DNA of 64,000 nucleotides from Paraburkholderia dinghuensis (GTDB taxonomy: Bacteria; Pseudomonadota; Gammaproteobacteria; Burkholderiales; Burkholderiaceae), in assembly GCF_003837865.1 (NCBI RefSeq), contig NZ_RQIS01000005.1, forward strand, positions 1 through 64,000, given 5' to 3'. A program made the position numbers and the translations under genes. The notes beneath the pieces are model-generated. The model saw nothing but the letters and a program-made list of their open reading frames with translations, did not search any database and was not told where the DNA came from. This document shows, piece by piece, positions 1 to 8,615 of the stretch (position 1 is the stretch's first letter; every line of letters begins with the position of its first letter).

Positions 1-629
1 AAGCGAACGCCGTGTCGGACAATCCGCTGATCTTCCCGGACACGGGCGAAGTGCTCTCGGGCGGCAACTTCCACGCCGAGCCGGTGGCGTTTGCCGCCGA
101 CAATCTCGCGCTCGCGGCCGCCGAGATCGGCGCGCTGGCCGAGCGGCGCATCGCGCTGCTGATCGACGCGACGCTCTCGGGGTTGCCGCCGTTCCTCGTG
201 AAGGACGGCGGAGTGAACTCGGGCTTCATGATCGCGCATGTGACGGCCGCGGCGCTCGCCTCGGAGAACAAGACGCTCGCGCATCCGGCTTCGGTCGATT
301 CGCTGCCGACGTCGGCGAACCAGGAGGACCACGTATCGATGGCGACGTTCGCCGCGCGCAAGCTCGCCGACATCGCGGAGAACACGGCCAACATCCTGGC
401 GATCGAACTGCTCGCCGCGGCGCAGGGCGTGGACCTGCGCGCGCCGCATCCGACGAGCCCGGCGCTCGCCCGCGTGATGCAGGCCGTGCGCAGTGAGGTG
501 CCGCACTACGATCTCGACCGCTATTTCGCGCCGGATATTGCGGCGATCGCGCGGATGGTGCAGGGCGGGGCGATTGCGGCGCACAGTCCGTTCGGGTTCG
601 CTTCAGAGCAATCAGCGCTTCACGGCTGA
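1..629 (+). CDS. hutH: Histidine ammonia-lyase, C-terminal part (5' end outside window)
   Basis: Deaminates L-histidine to trans-urocanate, the first step of histidine degradation in the cytoplasm. The frame is already open at the window edge (first full codon at base 3), and the first GTG is an internal valine, so the gene is cut by the window and not truncated in nature. The visible ~208 residues carry blocks typical of the family: [23 protein letters not shown], and [17 protein letters not shown]. The MIO-forming Ala-Ser-Gly lies in the missing half. Other hut genes would be expected to the left. Identification is firm from the conserved blocks. Confidence 0.95.
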   Translation, partial: ANAVSDNPLIFPDTGEVLSGGNFHAEPVAFAADNLALAAAEIGALAERRIALLIDATLSGLPPFLVKDGGVNSGFMIAHVTAAALASENKTLAHPASVDSLPTSANQEDHVSMATFAARKLADIAENTANILAIELLAAAQGVDLRAPHPTSPALARVMQAVRSEVPHYDLDRYFAPDIAAIARMVQGGAIAAHSPFGFASEQSALHG

Positions 630-909
630 TAAAGCAGCATTCCTGATTAAAGTCCGGATCGCGCCGCACCGCTGCAGCGGTCGAGAATCGGATCGATGCG
701 GCGGAGGCCGACGGGTTAAACGCGGAGGGCGTTGATCCAGCCGCTCCCGTGCCCGGCGCGCCGCGTCGCTTGACCTGCTCGTTTCCTTTTGGAAATTGCG
801 ACGGGGCGCGTTTGTATCCAGACCAGCGATGGCCGGAAGCTGGTATAGAAGATCCATTGCCGATTCCAGCCCGCGCTGCGCGGCTGGAACGACGAGACGG
901 AGATACCCG

Positions 910-1602
910 ATGCGAAACGCGATAACGCTGTCCCGTTCGGCCGCAGTATTCGTGGCGGTTGCAGGTGCCGCCGCTTGCTGCGTCAATCTTCCGGCGGCCG
1001 CCGCTGGGGTGGAGCCGTTTGCCTGGCCCGCAACCCTCGCGCCATTCGGAAACGGATACCCGAAGCCGGGAGACAGATGTCGCCGGCTCGGCGAATCGCC
1101 CGCGACTTCGGCGTTTCTGGACCACACCGCGACGCTGGTGGGTTGTCCCGGGCCCAGCGATAGCGAGAGTGCGCAAGCGATCGTTCACGGCGAACACGGG
1201 CGCGTGGTCGGAGAAGCCGAGGGCGTCACGCTGATTTCAATTCCGAATGAAGGCAACCATGCGGACGGCACGTCGCCGGCTGCCGTTCCGGAGCACGGCT
1301 ATCAGTCAGGTGTGACCGGGACGCTGCGCTGCGCACTGCGGGCGGAACAACGGATGCGTCTATGTCGATTCGACCTTGCGCGTCACGACGATCGCACGGT
1401 GGCCGTCGTGGTCCACCTGCCGGGTGGCGGGACGCGGGCGATTTTCTTCGGTCCGGATGGAACGGTCGTTGGCGTCGGGCGGACAGCCGTGGATCGGCCT
1501 GTGCGTGGAAACACAAGCGCCAGAAAGACGGGGAACGTCAATCTGATCTTTATTGGCCGGGAGCGGTATGAGGTGCGCGACGAGGTGATTTACGGAGAGT
1601 GA
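910..1602 (+). CDS. Exported protein of unknown function
   Basis: About 230 residues beginning with a typical Sec signal peptide (MRNAITLS, then a hydrophobic alanine/valine stretch, cleavage near PAAAAG). The ATG was chosen because GGAG lies about 7 bases upstream; the frame is open further upstream, but that part is arginine-rich and has no signal. The mature part has scattered cysteines (DRCRRLGE, LVGCPG, LRCALR, LCRFDL) that could form disulfides, and no catalytic motif I recognise. It stands alone between hutH and the insertion sequence. Probably periplasmic; function not known. Confidence 0.7.
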   Translation: MRNAITLSRSAAVFVAVAGAAACCVNLPAAAAGVEPFAWPATLAPFGNGYPKPGDRCRRLGESPATSAFLDHTATLVGCPGPSDSESAQAIVHGEHGRVVGEAEGVTLISIPNEGNHADGTSPAAVPEHGYQSGVTGTLRCALRAEQRMRLCRFDLARHDDRTVAVVVHLPGGGTRAIFFGPDGTVVGVGRTAVDRPVRGNTSARKTGNVNLIFIGRERYEVRDEVIYGE

Positions 1603-1672
1603 TGCTTGGGCTGATCCTTTATTTAACATAATACAAATTATCGAACTTTTACTTGTTACGGCTTTTTTGAAA

Positions 1673-1706
1673 TGTCCGGTTCGGGGGTGCGGCGGAATTC
1701 CTGGAC
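1673..1706 (+). repeat. Left terminal inverted repeat of the IS3-family element
   Basis: 34 bp starting TGTCCGGTTCGGGGGTGCGG. It matches the reverse complement of the right end except at positions 7, 9 and 10. Confidence 0.92.
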
Positions 1707-1722
1707 TATCAGGAGCTAGTCC

Positions 1723-3261
1723 ATGTATTCGTACGAAGAGCGCATCCGAGCGGTCAAGCTCTACTTGAAGCTTGGAAAGCACCTTACCGCGACCGTTCGT
1801 CAATTAGGCTATCCCACAACGAAATCGCTCGAACGTTGGTATCACACGTACGAGCGATGCCTGGATTTGCCGAGGGAACGTATTTGCGTGAGGCCGCGCT
1901 ATTCCGCAGAACAAAAAAAGGCGGCCACGGACCACTATATGAGCCACGACCAGTGTCTGGCAGCAACGACAAAGGCCTTGGGATATCCGGGACGCGGGAC
2001 GCTCGTCGCCTGGCTCGACGAGATGCATCCTGAACGAAAGAAACGCGCTCTCGGGAAGACTTCGGGTGTCCGGTACGCACCAGAGTTCAGGCAGACAGCA
2101 GTCATCGATCTGTGCACTCGACGAGAAAGCGCTGAGGAAGTTGCTAAAAAAATTGGCGTGAGCCGCCCAACGTTGTACAACTGGAGACATCGGTTACTCG
2201 GTCAGGAGGCTGTTCCAGTCATGACACGCCGCAACGACCCGCCGCAGACCTCCGAGAAAGCGACGCTGGAGCAGCAGGTCGAATCACTCCGACGAGACAT
2301 TCGGAAGCTCCAGATCGAACACGACATCCTGAAGAAGGCCAATGAAATATTAAAAAAAGGCCTGGGCGTCGACCCGCAACTCCTGACGAATCGGGAGAAG
2401 ACGGAGCTGGTTGATGCCCTGAAACAGACTTACACGCTGCCGGAGAGCTTTTCTGAATTGGGGCTCGCCCGTAGCTCCTACTTCTATCACCGGGCGCGGA
2501 TACAGACTGCCGACAAGTATGCTGATGTGCGCGTTGCCATTGCAGATATCTTTGAACTGAATCACCGCTGCTACGGATATCGCCGGGTGCGTGCGGCACT
2601 TGGCAAGCAGAAAGTCTTCATCTCGGAGAAGGTCGTTCGGCGCTTGATGAAGCAGGAACATCTAAGCGCGGCCACGACGAGGCGACGTCGATACGGCTCC
2701 TACGCTGGAGAAATCGGTCCTGCCCCAGATAACCTTATCAACCGGAATTTCCAGGCCGCAGCACCGAATGAAAAGTGGCTCACGGACATCACGGAGTTCC
2801 AGATTCCTGCCGGCAAAGTCTATCTGTCGCCGATCATTGACTGCTTCGATGGGCTTGTGATCAGTTGGTCAATCGGTACGCGACCAGATGCCGAGCTTGT
2901 GAACACGATGCTCGATGCTGCCATCGAAGCAATAGGCAGTAGCAACAACCGACCTGTCGTCCATTCAGATCGCGGTGCGCATTATCGCTGGCCGGGCTGG
3001 CTTACCCGAATACGTGAGGCCAATCTGATTCGTTCAATGTCGCGCAAGGGCTGCTCGCCCGATAACGCGGCGTGCGAAGGCTTCTTTGGACGGCTGAAAA
3101 CAGAACTGTTTTACTCTCGGGACTGGCAGGCCATCAGCACCGACCAATTCATCGAGGCCGTTGACTCGTACATTCGCTGGTACAACGAGAAACGGATCAA
3201 GATCTCGCTTGGCGCACTCAGTCCGATCGAATACCGAGAGAGCCTCGGGCTGACGACATAA
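1723..3261 (+). CDS. IS3-family transposase, OrfA-OrfB in one frame
   Basis: 512 residues. The N-terminal ~210 residues hold helix-turn-helix DNA-binding segments and a leucine-zipper-like coiled coil (LEQQVESLRRDIRKLQ), corresponding to OrfA. The rest is an IS3 OrfB with an rve/integrase core: D355 (KWLTDITEF), D416 (VVHSDRGAHY) and E452 (NAACEGFF), giving a DD(35)E spacing. AGGAG lies 8 bases before the ATG. Most IS3 members make OrfAB by -1 frameshifting; here the two halves are already fused, yet an A7G run sits at the junction. All catalytic residues are present, so the enzyme looks intact. Confidence 0.93.
   Translation: MYSYEERIRAVKLYLKLGKHLTATVRQLGYPTTKSLERWYHTYERCLDLPRERICVRPRYSAEQKKAATDHYMSHDQCLAATTKALGYPGRGTLVAWLDEMHPERKKRALGKTSGVRYAPEFRQTAVIDLCTRRESAEEVAKKIGVSRPTLYNWRHRLLGQEAVPVMTRRNDPPQTSEKATLEQQVESLRRDIRKLQIEHDILKKANEILKKGLGVDPQLLTNREKTELVDALKQTYTLPESFSELGLARSSYFYHRARIQTADKYADVRVAIADIFELNHRCYGYRRVRAALGKQKVFISEKVVRRLMKQEHLSAATTRRRRYGSYAGEIGPAPDNLINRNFQAAAPNEKWLTDITEFQIPAGKVYLSPIIDCFDGLVISWSIGTRPDAELVNTMLDAAIEAIGSSNNRPVVHSDRGAHYRWPGWLTRIREANLIRSMSRKGCSPDNAACEGFFGRLKTELFYSRDWQAISTDQFIEAVDSYIRWYNEKRIKISLGALSPIEYRESLGLTT
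2350..2360 (+). other. A7G slippery run at the OrfA/OrfB junction
   Basis: TTAAAAAAAGG falls just after the predicted coiled coil. Reading straight through gives the full 512-residue transposase. A -1 slip would add 18 codons after the run and stop at TGA 2412-2414, giving an OrfA-sized product of about 230 residues. Whether slippage occurs cannot be seen from sequence. Confidence 0.5.
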
Positions 3262-3265
3262 CCCA

Positions 3266-3299
3266 GTCCAGGAATTCCGCCGCACCCCCAGATCGGACA
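3266..3299 (-). repeat. Right terminal inverted repeat of the IS3-family element
   Basis: 34 bp reading TGTCCGATCTGGGGGTGCGG on the minus strand, 31 of 34 identical to the left end. It begins 4 bases after the transposase stop codon. Confidence 0.92.
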
Positions 3300-3415
3300 T
3301 CTGTATCTGGCCATGACATTGTCGGTGGGTTGCTGAGGCGTGATGGACCGCTGGCTCAGGCCAACAACGCGTGCGTAGAGCCATCAGCACCAGCAACGCT
3401 GATTGAACCCATGTC

Positions 3416-4768
3416 TTAACGCGACACGGCGAAGCCAATTCGCGCGGCCCAGCGGTGCTTGTTGTAATCGAGAAGATCTTCGCCATAGCCATTGAAGTAA
3501 TTGAGAAACAGATATCCGCCCCATGCACTGCTGAACAGCTTGCCTAGCGGGTATGTCAATTGTGCATCGACGCTTCCATAAGTCGATTTCGTGCCTTTTC
3601 TCAAGGTGGTCGCGAGCTGCCAGCCATCCGGACTGCCGTACTTGATCAGCAGATCGACATAGCCGCGGTAGTCGGCGATATTCGAATTCGTGTCCTGGAT
3701 GTGTTCGTACCAGTAGACTTTTGGGGCAATGCTCAGGTGGTAGGCATTGATGTCACCGAAATCCCAGATCGGCTTCACGTACAGGATGTCGATGCCGCGC
3801 GATCCGGCACCGGCGGTCCCGTTCGACTCGTGCTCGTAGCCCGTCTCGATGCCCATCCGGGTGAACCAGTTGGTCCTCCACCGGGTGTCCTCGATGTAGT
3901 AGAAAAGCGCGGGCTTATAGCTCGTATCGTGAAACGGTGCGGAATATTCGCGGATATCCCAGAGCGAAGTCTGCGTGTAGGCAAAATAGAGGTTGTCGAG
4001 AAAACCGCGTGAGCGCGGATCATCGGGCAACACGAGACGGAACTTGAAGCTGAGCTGGAATTTGGCAAGACCTTCGCCATCCGAGTCCCAGCCATCGGCG
4101 AAGTACATGGGTTCGTAAAACGAAAGCCGCCCGGAGATGAATGTGCCGAGGTCCGGTCCTAATGTATTCCGCGGCGGCGGCGCGGCCGTGGCTGGCATCA
4201 TCGCAGCGAGCGCTTCGTTGCCGGACGTCGTTGCTTGGGGCGTCCCCGTGCCTTGCGCTACCGGAGCCTGCGCAGCCGGTGCCGCGCTCGCCGTGGCAGT
4301 GTGTCCCGGTACGCGCGTGAGCAGCACGAGCGATGGCGATACATCGATACCGGGCACATCGACACGCAGCGTCCCGCGCGCCCATTCGGGCCAGGCCGCG
4401 CTGTAACGCACTGCCTTGATTTCACCCTCGCCCAGTTGCAGATGCTCGGGTGCCCCGGCGTCTCGCGTGAGCACCACGGTCCGCGGCAAAGCTTCGCCGT
4501 TCGTCAACGTAATGCTTACCGTGGGCGGGACATCGATCGAACTGCCCGAAGGTGCATCACCCGAGTACACGATCGTCACCGAAAGCAGCTCATCCGAGCG
4601 CGCTTCGCGTGGCGGACGCAGAACGGAGACGGCGGCGTCCACTGCGGTGGCGTACCCTGCGGCCATCGCCAATGCGAGTGCGGCGCACCCTGCCCAATGC
4701 CAGCGAATCCGGGCCCACGAAACAGATCTGAAACGGCCTTCCCTGTGGATTACCGATCGAATCAACAC
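3416..4768 (-). CDS. pldA: Outer-membrane phospholipase A (OMPLA)
   Basis: Calcium-dependent phospholipase of the outer membrane that hydrolyses misplaced phospholipids. The C-terminal ~270 residues form the beta-barrel, with the catalytic block YEHESNG (His and Ser of the OMPLA Ser-His-Asn triad), QLSFKFRL and a final aromatic-ending strand. The N-terminal ~150 residues are a signal region plus an alanine/proline-rich extension not found in the E. coli enzyme. A perfect AGGAGG lies 4 bases before GTG (4768) and 7 before TTG (4765), so one of these is favoured over ATGs further upstream. Monocistronic, facing the insertion sequence. Confidence 0.88.
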   Translation of the reverse strand: MLIRSVIHREGRFRSVSWARIRWHWAGCAALALAMAAGYATAVDAAVSVLRPPREARSDELLSVTIVYSGDAPSGSSIDVPPTVSITLTNGEALPRTVVLTRDAGAPEHLQLGEGEIKAVRYSAAWPEWARGTLRVDVPGIDVSPSLVLLTRVPGHTATASAAPAAQAPVAQGTGTPQATTSGNEALAAMMPATAAPPPRNTLGPDLGTFISGRLSFYEPMYFADGWDSDGEGLAKFQLSFKFRLVLPDDPRSRGFLDNLYFAYTQTSLWDIREYSAPFHDTSYKPALFYYIEDTRWRTNWFTRMGIETGYEHESNGTAGAGSRGIDILYVKPIWDFGDINAYHLSIAPKVYWYEHIQDTNSNIADYRGYVDLLIKYGSPDGWQLATTLRKGTKSTYGSVDAQLTYPLGKLFSSAWGGYLFLNYFNGYGEDLLDYNKHRWAARIGFAVSR

Positions 4769-4892
4769 GTGGCCTCCTTTTGTTCCGATGTAATGCTTAC
4801 CTCGATGTGAACCCATCGGAATGCCTGCACGCATGGTGCATCGTGCGTTCAATACCCGTGCTCGTTACTTTGCTACGCGCCGGACTCGCAAA

Positions 4893-4920
4893 TTGAATTG
4901 TCCGCGCGGACTGCTATGAT
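4893..4920 (+). promoter_or_regulatory. Sigma-70-type promoter with a palindrome in the spacer
   Basis: TTGAAT, 16-base spacer, TATGAT, ending 62 bases before the Spy-like gene. The spacer contains the perfect 12-bp palindrome GTCCGCGCGGAC (4900-4911), well placed for a repressor or spacer-distorting activator. The regulator is not identifiable from the window. Confidence 0.6.
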
Positions 4921-4982
4921 CAATTCAATGCTCCGTGGACCCGTGGAGCCGTTGCTGGTGACCGTTTTTCGCGAGAACTGTC

Positions 4983-5393
4983 ATGAAATGTATCCTGGTT
5001 GCTGCGATGCTGCTCTGTACGTCGACATGCTGGGCACAAGCAAGTCCCGCCGCTTCCTCGCAACGACACGTTGAGACCGTCGAAGAGCACATAAAGGCTC
5101 TCCATTCGGAGCTCAAGATTACGCCGGCGGAAGAAGATAAATGGGCCAAAGTGGCGGACGCCATGCGTGCCAACGCCAAAGCAATCGACACACTCCTTGA
5201 GCAACGGCACGAAAACGCGGAGAAGGAAACAGCGATCGAGAACCTGCGTTCGTGGGCCGAGCTAGCCCAAGCCCACGCAGACGGCAGCAAGGCGCTACTC
5301 GCCGCATTCGAGTCGCTTTATACGGACATGCCCGACGCACAGAAGAAAGTTGCGGACGACGCATTCCGGCCAGCGGAACCCCACGCGAAATAA
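4983..5393 (+). CDS. Spy/CpxP-like periplasmic LTXXQ-type protein
   Basis: 136 residues with a clear signal peptide (MKCILVAAMLL...CWAQA). The mature protein is strongly helical, with LKITPAEEDKWAKVADAM matching the LTxxQ-type helix of Spy/CpxP family envelope chaperones, and a second amphipathic helix (IENLRSWAELAQAHAD). The family binds unfolded proteins or senses envelope and metal stress. Family assignment rests on helix pattern and motif; the precise role is inference. A good promoter lies upstream, and a small exported protein follows after 68 bases, so the two may be co-transcribed. Confidence 0.75.
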   Translation: MKCILVAAMLLCTSTCWAQASPAASSQRHVETVEEHIKALHSELKITPAEEDKWAKVADAMRANAKAIDTLLEQRHENAEKETAIENLRSWAELAQAHADGSKALLAAFESLYTDMPDAQKKVADDAFRPAEPHAK

Positions 5394-5461
5394 ACTTCCG
5401 CCAGATCACCGCAGATTCTGCACCCTCGCGGACACGGCGAAGCCAACGTAGGGGAAGCGCA

Positions 5462-5746
5462 ATGTTGAAGCAACGCCTGATACGGTCGGGATTCGTCTCT
5501 GCTCTCGTGATGCTTGGTGCTCTGCATTGCGCGCAAGCCCGGGTCAACGTGAGTGTGGGTATTGGTTTTCCGGGGGTGTTTTACGCGCCACCGCCGCCGC
5601 TCATCATCGCTCGTCCTGTGCCCTACTGGGCGCCTCCGGTCATGTATAGCCGGTGGGGCCATCCGGCCTGGCACGGACGGCCAGTTCATATGGTTCCGCG
5701 GCATGGTCCGCCGCCGGGTTGGGGCCATCCGCGGCGTTGGCACTAA
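5462..5746 (+). CDS. Small exported Pro/His/Trp-rich protein
   Basis: 94 residues with a signal peptide ending near CAQARV. The mature part is rich in proline, histidine, tryptophan and tyrosine (YAPPPPLIIARP, YWAPPVMYSRWG, HGPPPGWGHPRRWH), resembling low-complexity periplasmic or cell-surface proteins. AGGGGAAG lies upstream of the chosen ATG; the same frame extends upstream without a signal peptide. It follows the Spy-like gene. The histidine content could bind metal, but that is inference; no known function. Confidence 0.65.
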   Translation: MLKQRLIRSGFVSALVMLGALHCAQARVNVSVGIGFPGVFYAPPPPLIIARPVPYWAPPVMYSRWGHPAWHGRPVHMVPRHGPPPGWGHPRRWH

Positions 5747-6334
5747 TCACGCGAGCGCGATCGACATGCCTTGCGGATGTTCTGCGATGCCATGGGTTAT
5801 CCGGCTCTGGAAGCATGCAAAAACGTTTCAGCAAATGAAATCAGTGCCTGATCCACGCGGTAGAAAAATGCGCATCGCGTGGATAACCGATTTCATCAAC
5901 GCTCTCTGCTGACTTTTCCTGTGGCATGCAAATTCGCCTCGCATGCATCGTGAGAAAAACGCACGGACGAACGCTGGGCGATTCGGATGTCTGCGATTAC
6001 CGACGCCAATGACAAAGCGAGCGTCCGTTCGTACAGGACAACAGCTTCAAACAGTATCTGATACGCCGGGATCAATGCGTCAAACGCCGTACCGCGTTTG
6101 TCGACGTTGCGCGCTTGATGATGCTGTTGCGCCCGCATTGATAGAACTGGTTTTTGGCAGATTCGTATCCACGCGGATCGACGTTGTCAGTCTGCTACAC
6201 CGCGATATGCCGCCATCGCGGCATGGTTGCTGTGCACGGTACCGCACACGCAATCGATCGAAATACGCCTTGTGCGCAGATAATGCCGTTGCAGGACCCG
6301 ACTGGTTTCCTCACGCATCCAACGGAGAAGAAGC
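5747..6334 (+). other. 588-bp gap with no recognisable gene
   Basis: Short frames here lack ribosome sites and credible composition. The GC content is visibly lower than in neighbouring core genes. It presumably carries the promoter of the following membrane protein gene; I see no clear hairpin or terminator. Confidence 0.5.
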
Positions 6335-6715
6335 ATGATCCTCACAAATGGATTTACGTTTCCAAACTTCATAATCGATGTATTTTCGATCTTCATGTTC
6401 ATCTTGTGGTTCTGGTTGTTCATTACGATCACAAGTGACTTGTTCCGCCGGGACGACATATCCGGATTCCTGAAAGTCATATGGGTAATCTTTCTGATCT
6501 TGCTCCCCTACATCGGCATTTTCGCTTACGTGCTTACGCAAGGCCGCAAGATGGCCCTTCGCAACGAAGACCGCGCACGAAAAGCACGCGACGAGTTGCG
6601 TCAGGTCGTTGGCTTTAGCGCGGCAGATGAAATCGAGAAACTGGACCGACTGAAATCGACCGGGTCGCTTACGGACGATGAGTACAGGCGCCTTCGCGCA
6701 AAGCTCTTCGATTAA
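6335..6715 (+). CDS. Membrane protein with PLDc_N and SHOCT domains
   Basis: 126 residues. Two hydrophobic segments (about 10-32 and 46-66, with ISGFLKVIWVIFLILLPYIG) match the N-terminal transmembrane domain of cardiolipin-synthase-like proteins. The C-terminus, EIEKLDRLKSTGSLTDDEY, is a SHOCT domain, a short oligomerisation module. AGAAGAAG precedes the ATG. Such PLDc_N-SHOCT proteins are small inner-membrane proteins of unknown role; there is no catalytic HKD motif, so it is not a phospholipase itself. Confidence 0.75.
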   Translation: MILTNGFTFPNFIIDVFSIFMFILWFWLFITITSDLFRRDDISGFLKVIWVIFLILLPYIGIFAYVLTQGRKMALRNEDRARKARDELRQVVGFSAADEIEKLDRLKSTGSLTDDEYRRLRAKLFD

Positions 6716-7082
6716 CTGCCATCTGGCCGTTCATGAGCGTTGGGTAATGGAGGCGGGAGCAAACCGGCGACGTACTCAGACGGTCATTCAGGACGTCACA
6801 CAACAGCGCGTTGCACTGTTAGCCCCGACCAGCACGGTCCTGCCCGCGGTTAGTCAGAGCGGGGACCGTGCAGCCCTTTTCCTCATTGTGTCGCTTGCTG
6901 GCTCGCAAAAGGGCTTTGTTGATCGCATTACCGCTTTCGTGCGCACGCTGCGTCCTCCCCTGAAGCCCCCATCGTCCTCGCCCGTGCGACGTTAAAGAGT
7001 CGAAAGCGATCTGCCGTAAACGGACTAGTTGACGCGATTCCGCCTGGTGGCGGTTCGCAAGTTCTGCTACTGGGAGGCCGTA
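6716..7082 (+). other. 367-bp gap with no recognisable gene
   Basis: No frame with credible start or composition. The string AAAGGGCTTTGTTGATCGC near 6908-6926 resembles ends of some IS5-type elements, but no partner end or transposase fragment was found, so I do not call a mobile remnant. Confidence 0.4.
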
Positions 7083-7562
7083 ATGAGCGCAAGAGATCAG
7101 CACAAGACCTGGAAAATCCGCACGGTAGCGATGAGTCTCGCAACCATCATCTGCGCGCCTTGCGCCGCCGTTGCCGCGAGTGGTGGCCAGATCTTCTTCG
7201 CGGGTATGATCGTTGCGCCGCCGTATAGCATCGCAACAGCGTCCGGAACCTCCTCCGCCGCTGCCACCACCGCAGGCGCCGGCCAATCGGGGCCCGCAAC
7301 GGCGACCGTCACGTTCGCAGCCGAACCGGCCAGTCCGCCCTACGCCGAAGTCACACTGGCGACGATGCAGCTTGCGAGCACCGGAAACGGTTCGAAAGCG
7401 GCCAGTCCGTTCGTGGAGAAATTCGCGGATGGCAATGGCCACCGGCTGACGCCTGACCAGTCGGGCACTTATCACCTCGGTGCCTCGGGCGGCACGCTCC
7501 AGATCAAGGCCCCGGACTCCTCCGCACAAACGCCCGTAATCGTAGTGACCAGCTACGATTAA
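7083..7562 (+). CDS. Exported protein of unknown function
   Basis: 159 residues. GGAGG lies 5 bases before the ATG, followed by a signal peptide with a basic start (MSARDQHKTWKIR) and cleavage near AAVAASG. The mature part is rich in Ala, Ser, Thr and Gly (SIATASGTSSAAATTAGAGQ) and ends in a beta-rich segment (TLQIKAPDSS, VIVVTSYD), a pattern seen in secreted or fimbria-associated proteins. No pilin disulfide pattern or chaperone/usher neighbour is visible, so the pilus idea is only a possibility. Confidence 0.6.
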   Translation: MSARDQHKTWKIRTVAMSLATIICAPCAAVAASGGQIFFAGMIVAPPYSIATASGTSSAAATTAGAGQSGPATATVTFAAEPASPPYAEVTLATMQLASTGNGSKAASPFVEKFADGNGHRLTPDQSGTYHLGASGGTLQIKAPDSSAQTPVIVVTSYD

Positions 7563-7704
7563 CGCATCCGTTCGGTGCCAAATGGCTCGGGGACGGCCCT
7601 GCCGACCCTGAGCGTCAAGGCCTTCAACGGGCCGGTTAATCGCTTTGCCGACCTTCCGCTGCACGAGGTAAGCCGCGACAAATCGTGCAACGCGGCCCGA
7701 ATGC

Positions 7705-7731
7705 AAAAGAAAGCGCGCCTTTCAGGCACGC
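7705..7731 (-). terminator. Intrinsic terminator of phnW-phnX
   Basis: On the minus strand GCGTGCC, loop TGAAA, GGCGCGC (one G-U pair), then TTTCTTTT, 17 bases after the phnX stop. Confidence 0.65.
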
Positions 7732-7747
7732 CCTTCCGCCGCGCAGC

Positions 7748-8551
7748 TTAGGGACGCTCGCCGCGAGCAAGCCGGCCTTCGATCTCGCTCACAACCGGCA
7801 GCAAGTCGGCCACGCTGTCGATCACATAGTGGGCACCCGCCGCGCGCAGACGTGCGACAGCAGCTTCGCGGCGGCGTGCGAATACTTCGGGCGGGAGCGC
7901 GCGAACTTCGTCCTCGGTCATCCCGAATGCATTGCCGCTCACGGCGACGCCCACCGCCCACGTTCCGGCGTTGATGCCCTCCTCGATGCCGACCTCGGTG
8001 TCGTCCACCTTGATCACATCGCGTGCGCGCCACACGCCCAGTTGCGGCAGCGTGTGGTAGATCATGTACGGCGACGGCCGGCCTTCGGGCGTGTCACCGG
8101 TGCAGACGATGCTGTCCGCCACGAAGCCCTGCTCTGCCGCTCCCGGCACGATCTTGTCGATGATCTCGCGCGTGTAGCCCGTGGTCGAACCGATGCGGAT
8201 GCCTTCGGCACGCAGTGCGGCCGTCACGGCGGCCACGCCCGGGATCACGTCGCTGTACTGCGCCGCCACCGCGATGTTCTTCGGCACGAACACGTCGTAG
8301 ACCGCGTCGATGTCCGCGTCCGCCGGCGCGTGACCATGACGTGCTTCCCACGCCCTGGCGACGCGCGGCAGCGCCATCAGCGCCGCGATGTGCGGACGCT
8401 TGGCCATGCCCATCGGACCGCGCGCTTCGTCGATCGTGATCGGCACGCCGAACTCCTCGAAAGTCTCGACGAAAGCGCCCATCGGTGCGCGCGAACCATA
8501 GTCGACCACCGTGCCCGCCCAGTCGAAAATCACTGCCTTGACGTGTTTCAT
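7748..8551 (-). CDS. phnX: Phosphonoacetaldehyde hydrolase
   Basis: HAD-superfamily enzyme that cleaves the C-P bond of phosphonoacetaldehyde to acetaldehyde and phosphate. 267 residues, the usual length. The nucleophile is D10 in IFDWAGTVVD and the Schiff-base lysine is K51 in PMGMAKRPH, the feature separating PhnX from other HAD phosphatases; VDDTEVG supplies the Mg-binding acids. The frame runs upstream of the chosen ATG, but the extra part is arginine-rich and unlike the family. It lies 64 bases after phnW, in the same transcript, completing 2-aminoethylphosphonate breakdown. Confidence 0.95.
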   Translation of the reverse strand: MKHVKAVIFDWAGTVVDYGSRAPMGAFVETFEEFGVPITIDEARGPMGMAKRPHIAALMALPRVARAWEARHGHAPADADIDAVYDVFVPKNIAVAAQYSDVIPGVAAVTAALRAEGIRIGSTTGYTREIIDKIVPGAAEQGFVADSIVCTGDTPEGRPSPYMIYHTLPQLGVWRARDVIKVDDTEVGIEEGINAGTWAVGVAVSGNAFGMTEDEVRALPPEVFARRREAAVARLRAAGAHYVIDSVADLLPVVSEIEGRLARGERP

Positions 8552-8615
8552 TGCCTTATGTCCCGCGAATAATCTACGAAAAGAGGAACCTGCCCTGCCG
8601 ACTGACGGCAGGCGT

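Larger units (their letters stand above)
1673..3299 (+). mobile_element. Complete IS3-family insertion sequence
   Basis: A 1,627-bp element bounded by 34-bp imperfect terminal inverted repeats (3 mismatches) that start TGTCCG and end CGGACA, enclosing one transposase gene. The ends have the 5'-TG...CA-3' form usual for IS3 elements. The bases outside the ends (GAAA on the left, TCTG on the right) do not match, so no 3-4 bp target duplication is visible. Its base composition is visibly less GC-rich than the neighbouring genes, consistent with transfer. It separates an unknown exported protein from the outer-membrane phospholipase gene. Confidence 0.92.

Noticed and set aside
3300..3415. Possible remnant of another transposase next to the IS right end
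   Set aside because: Short minus-strand translation shows no motif of a known transposase and is too short to judge.
6880..6960. Possible IS5-type terminal remnant (GGGCTTTGTTG)
   Set aside because: Only a short resemblance; no opposite end, target duplication or transposase fragment found.
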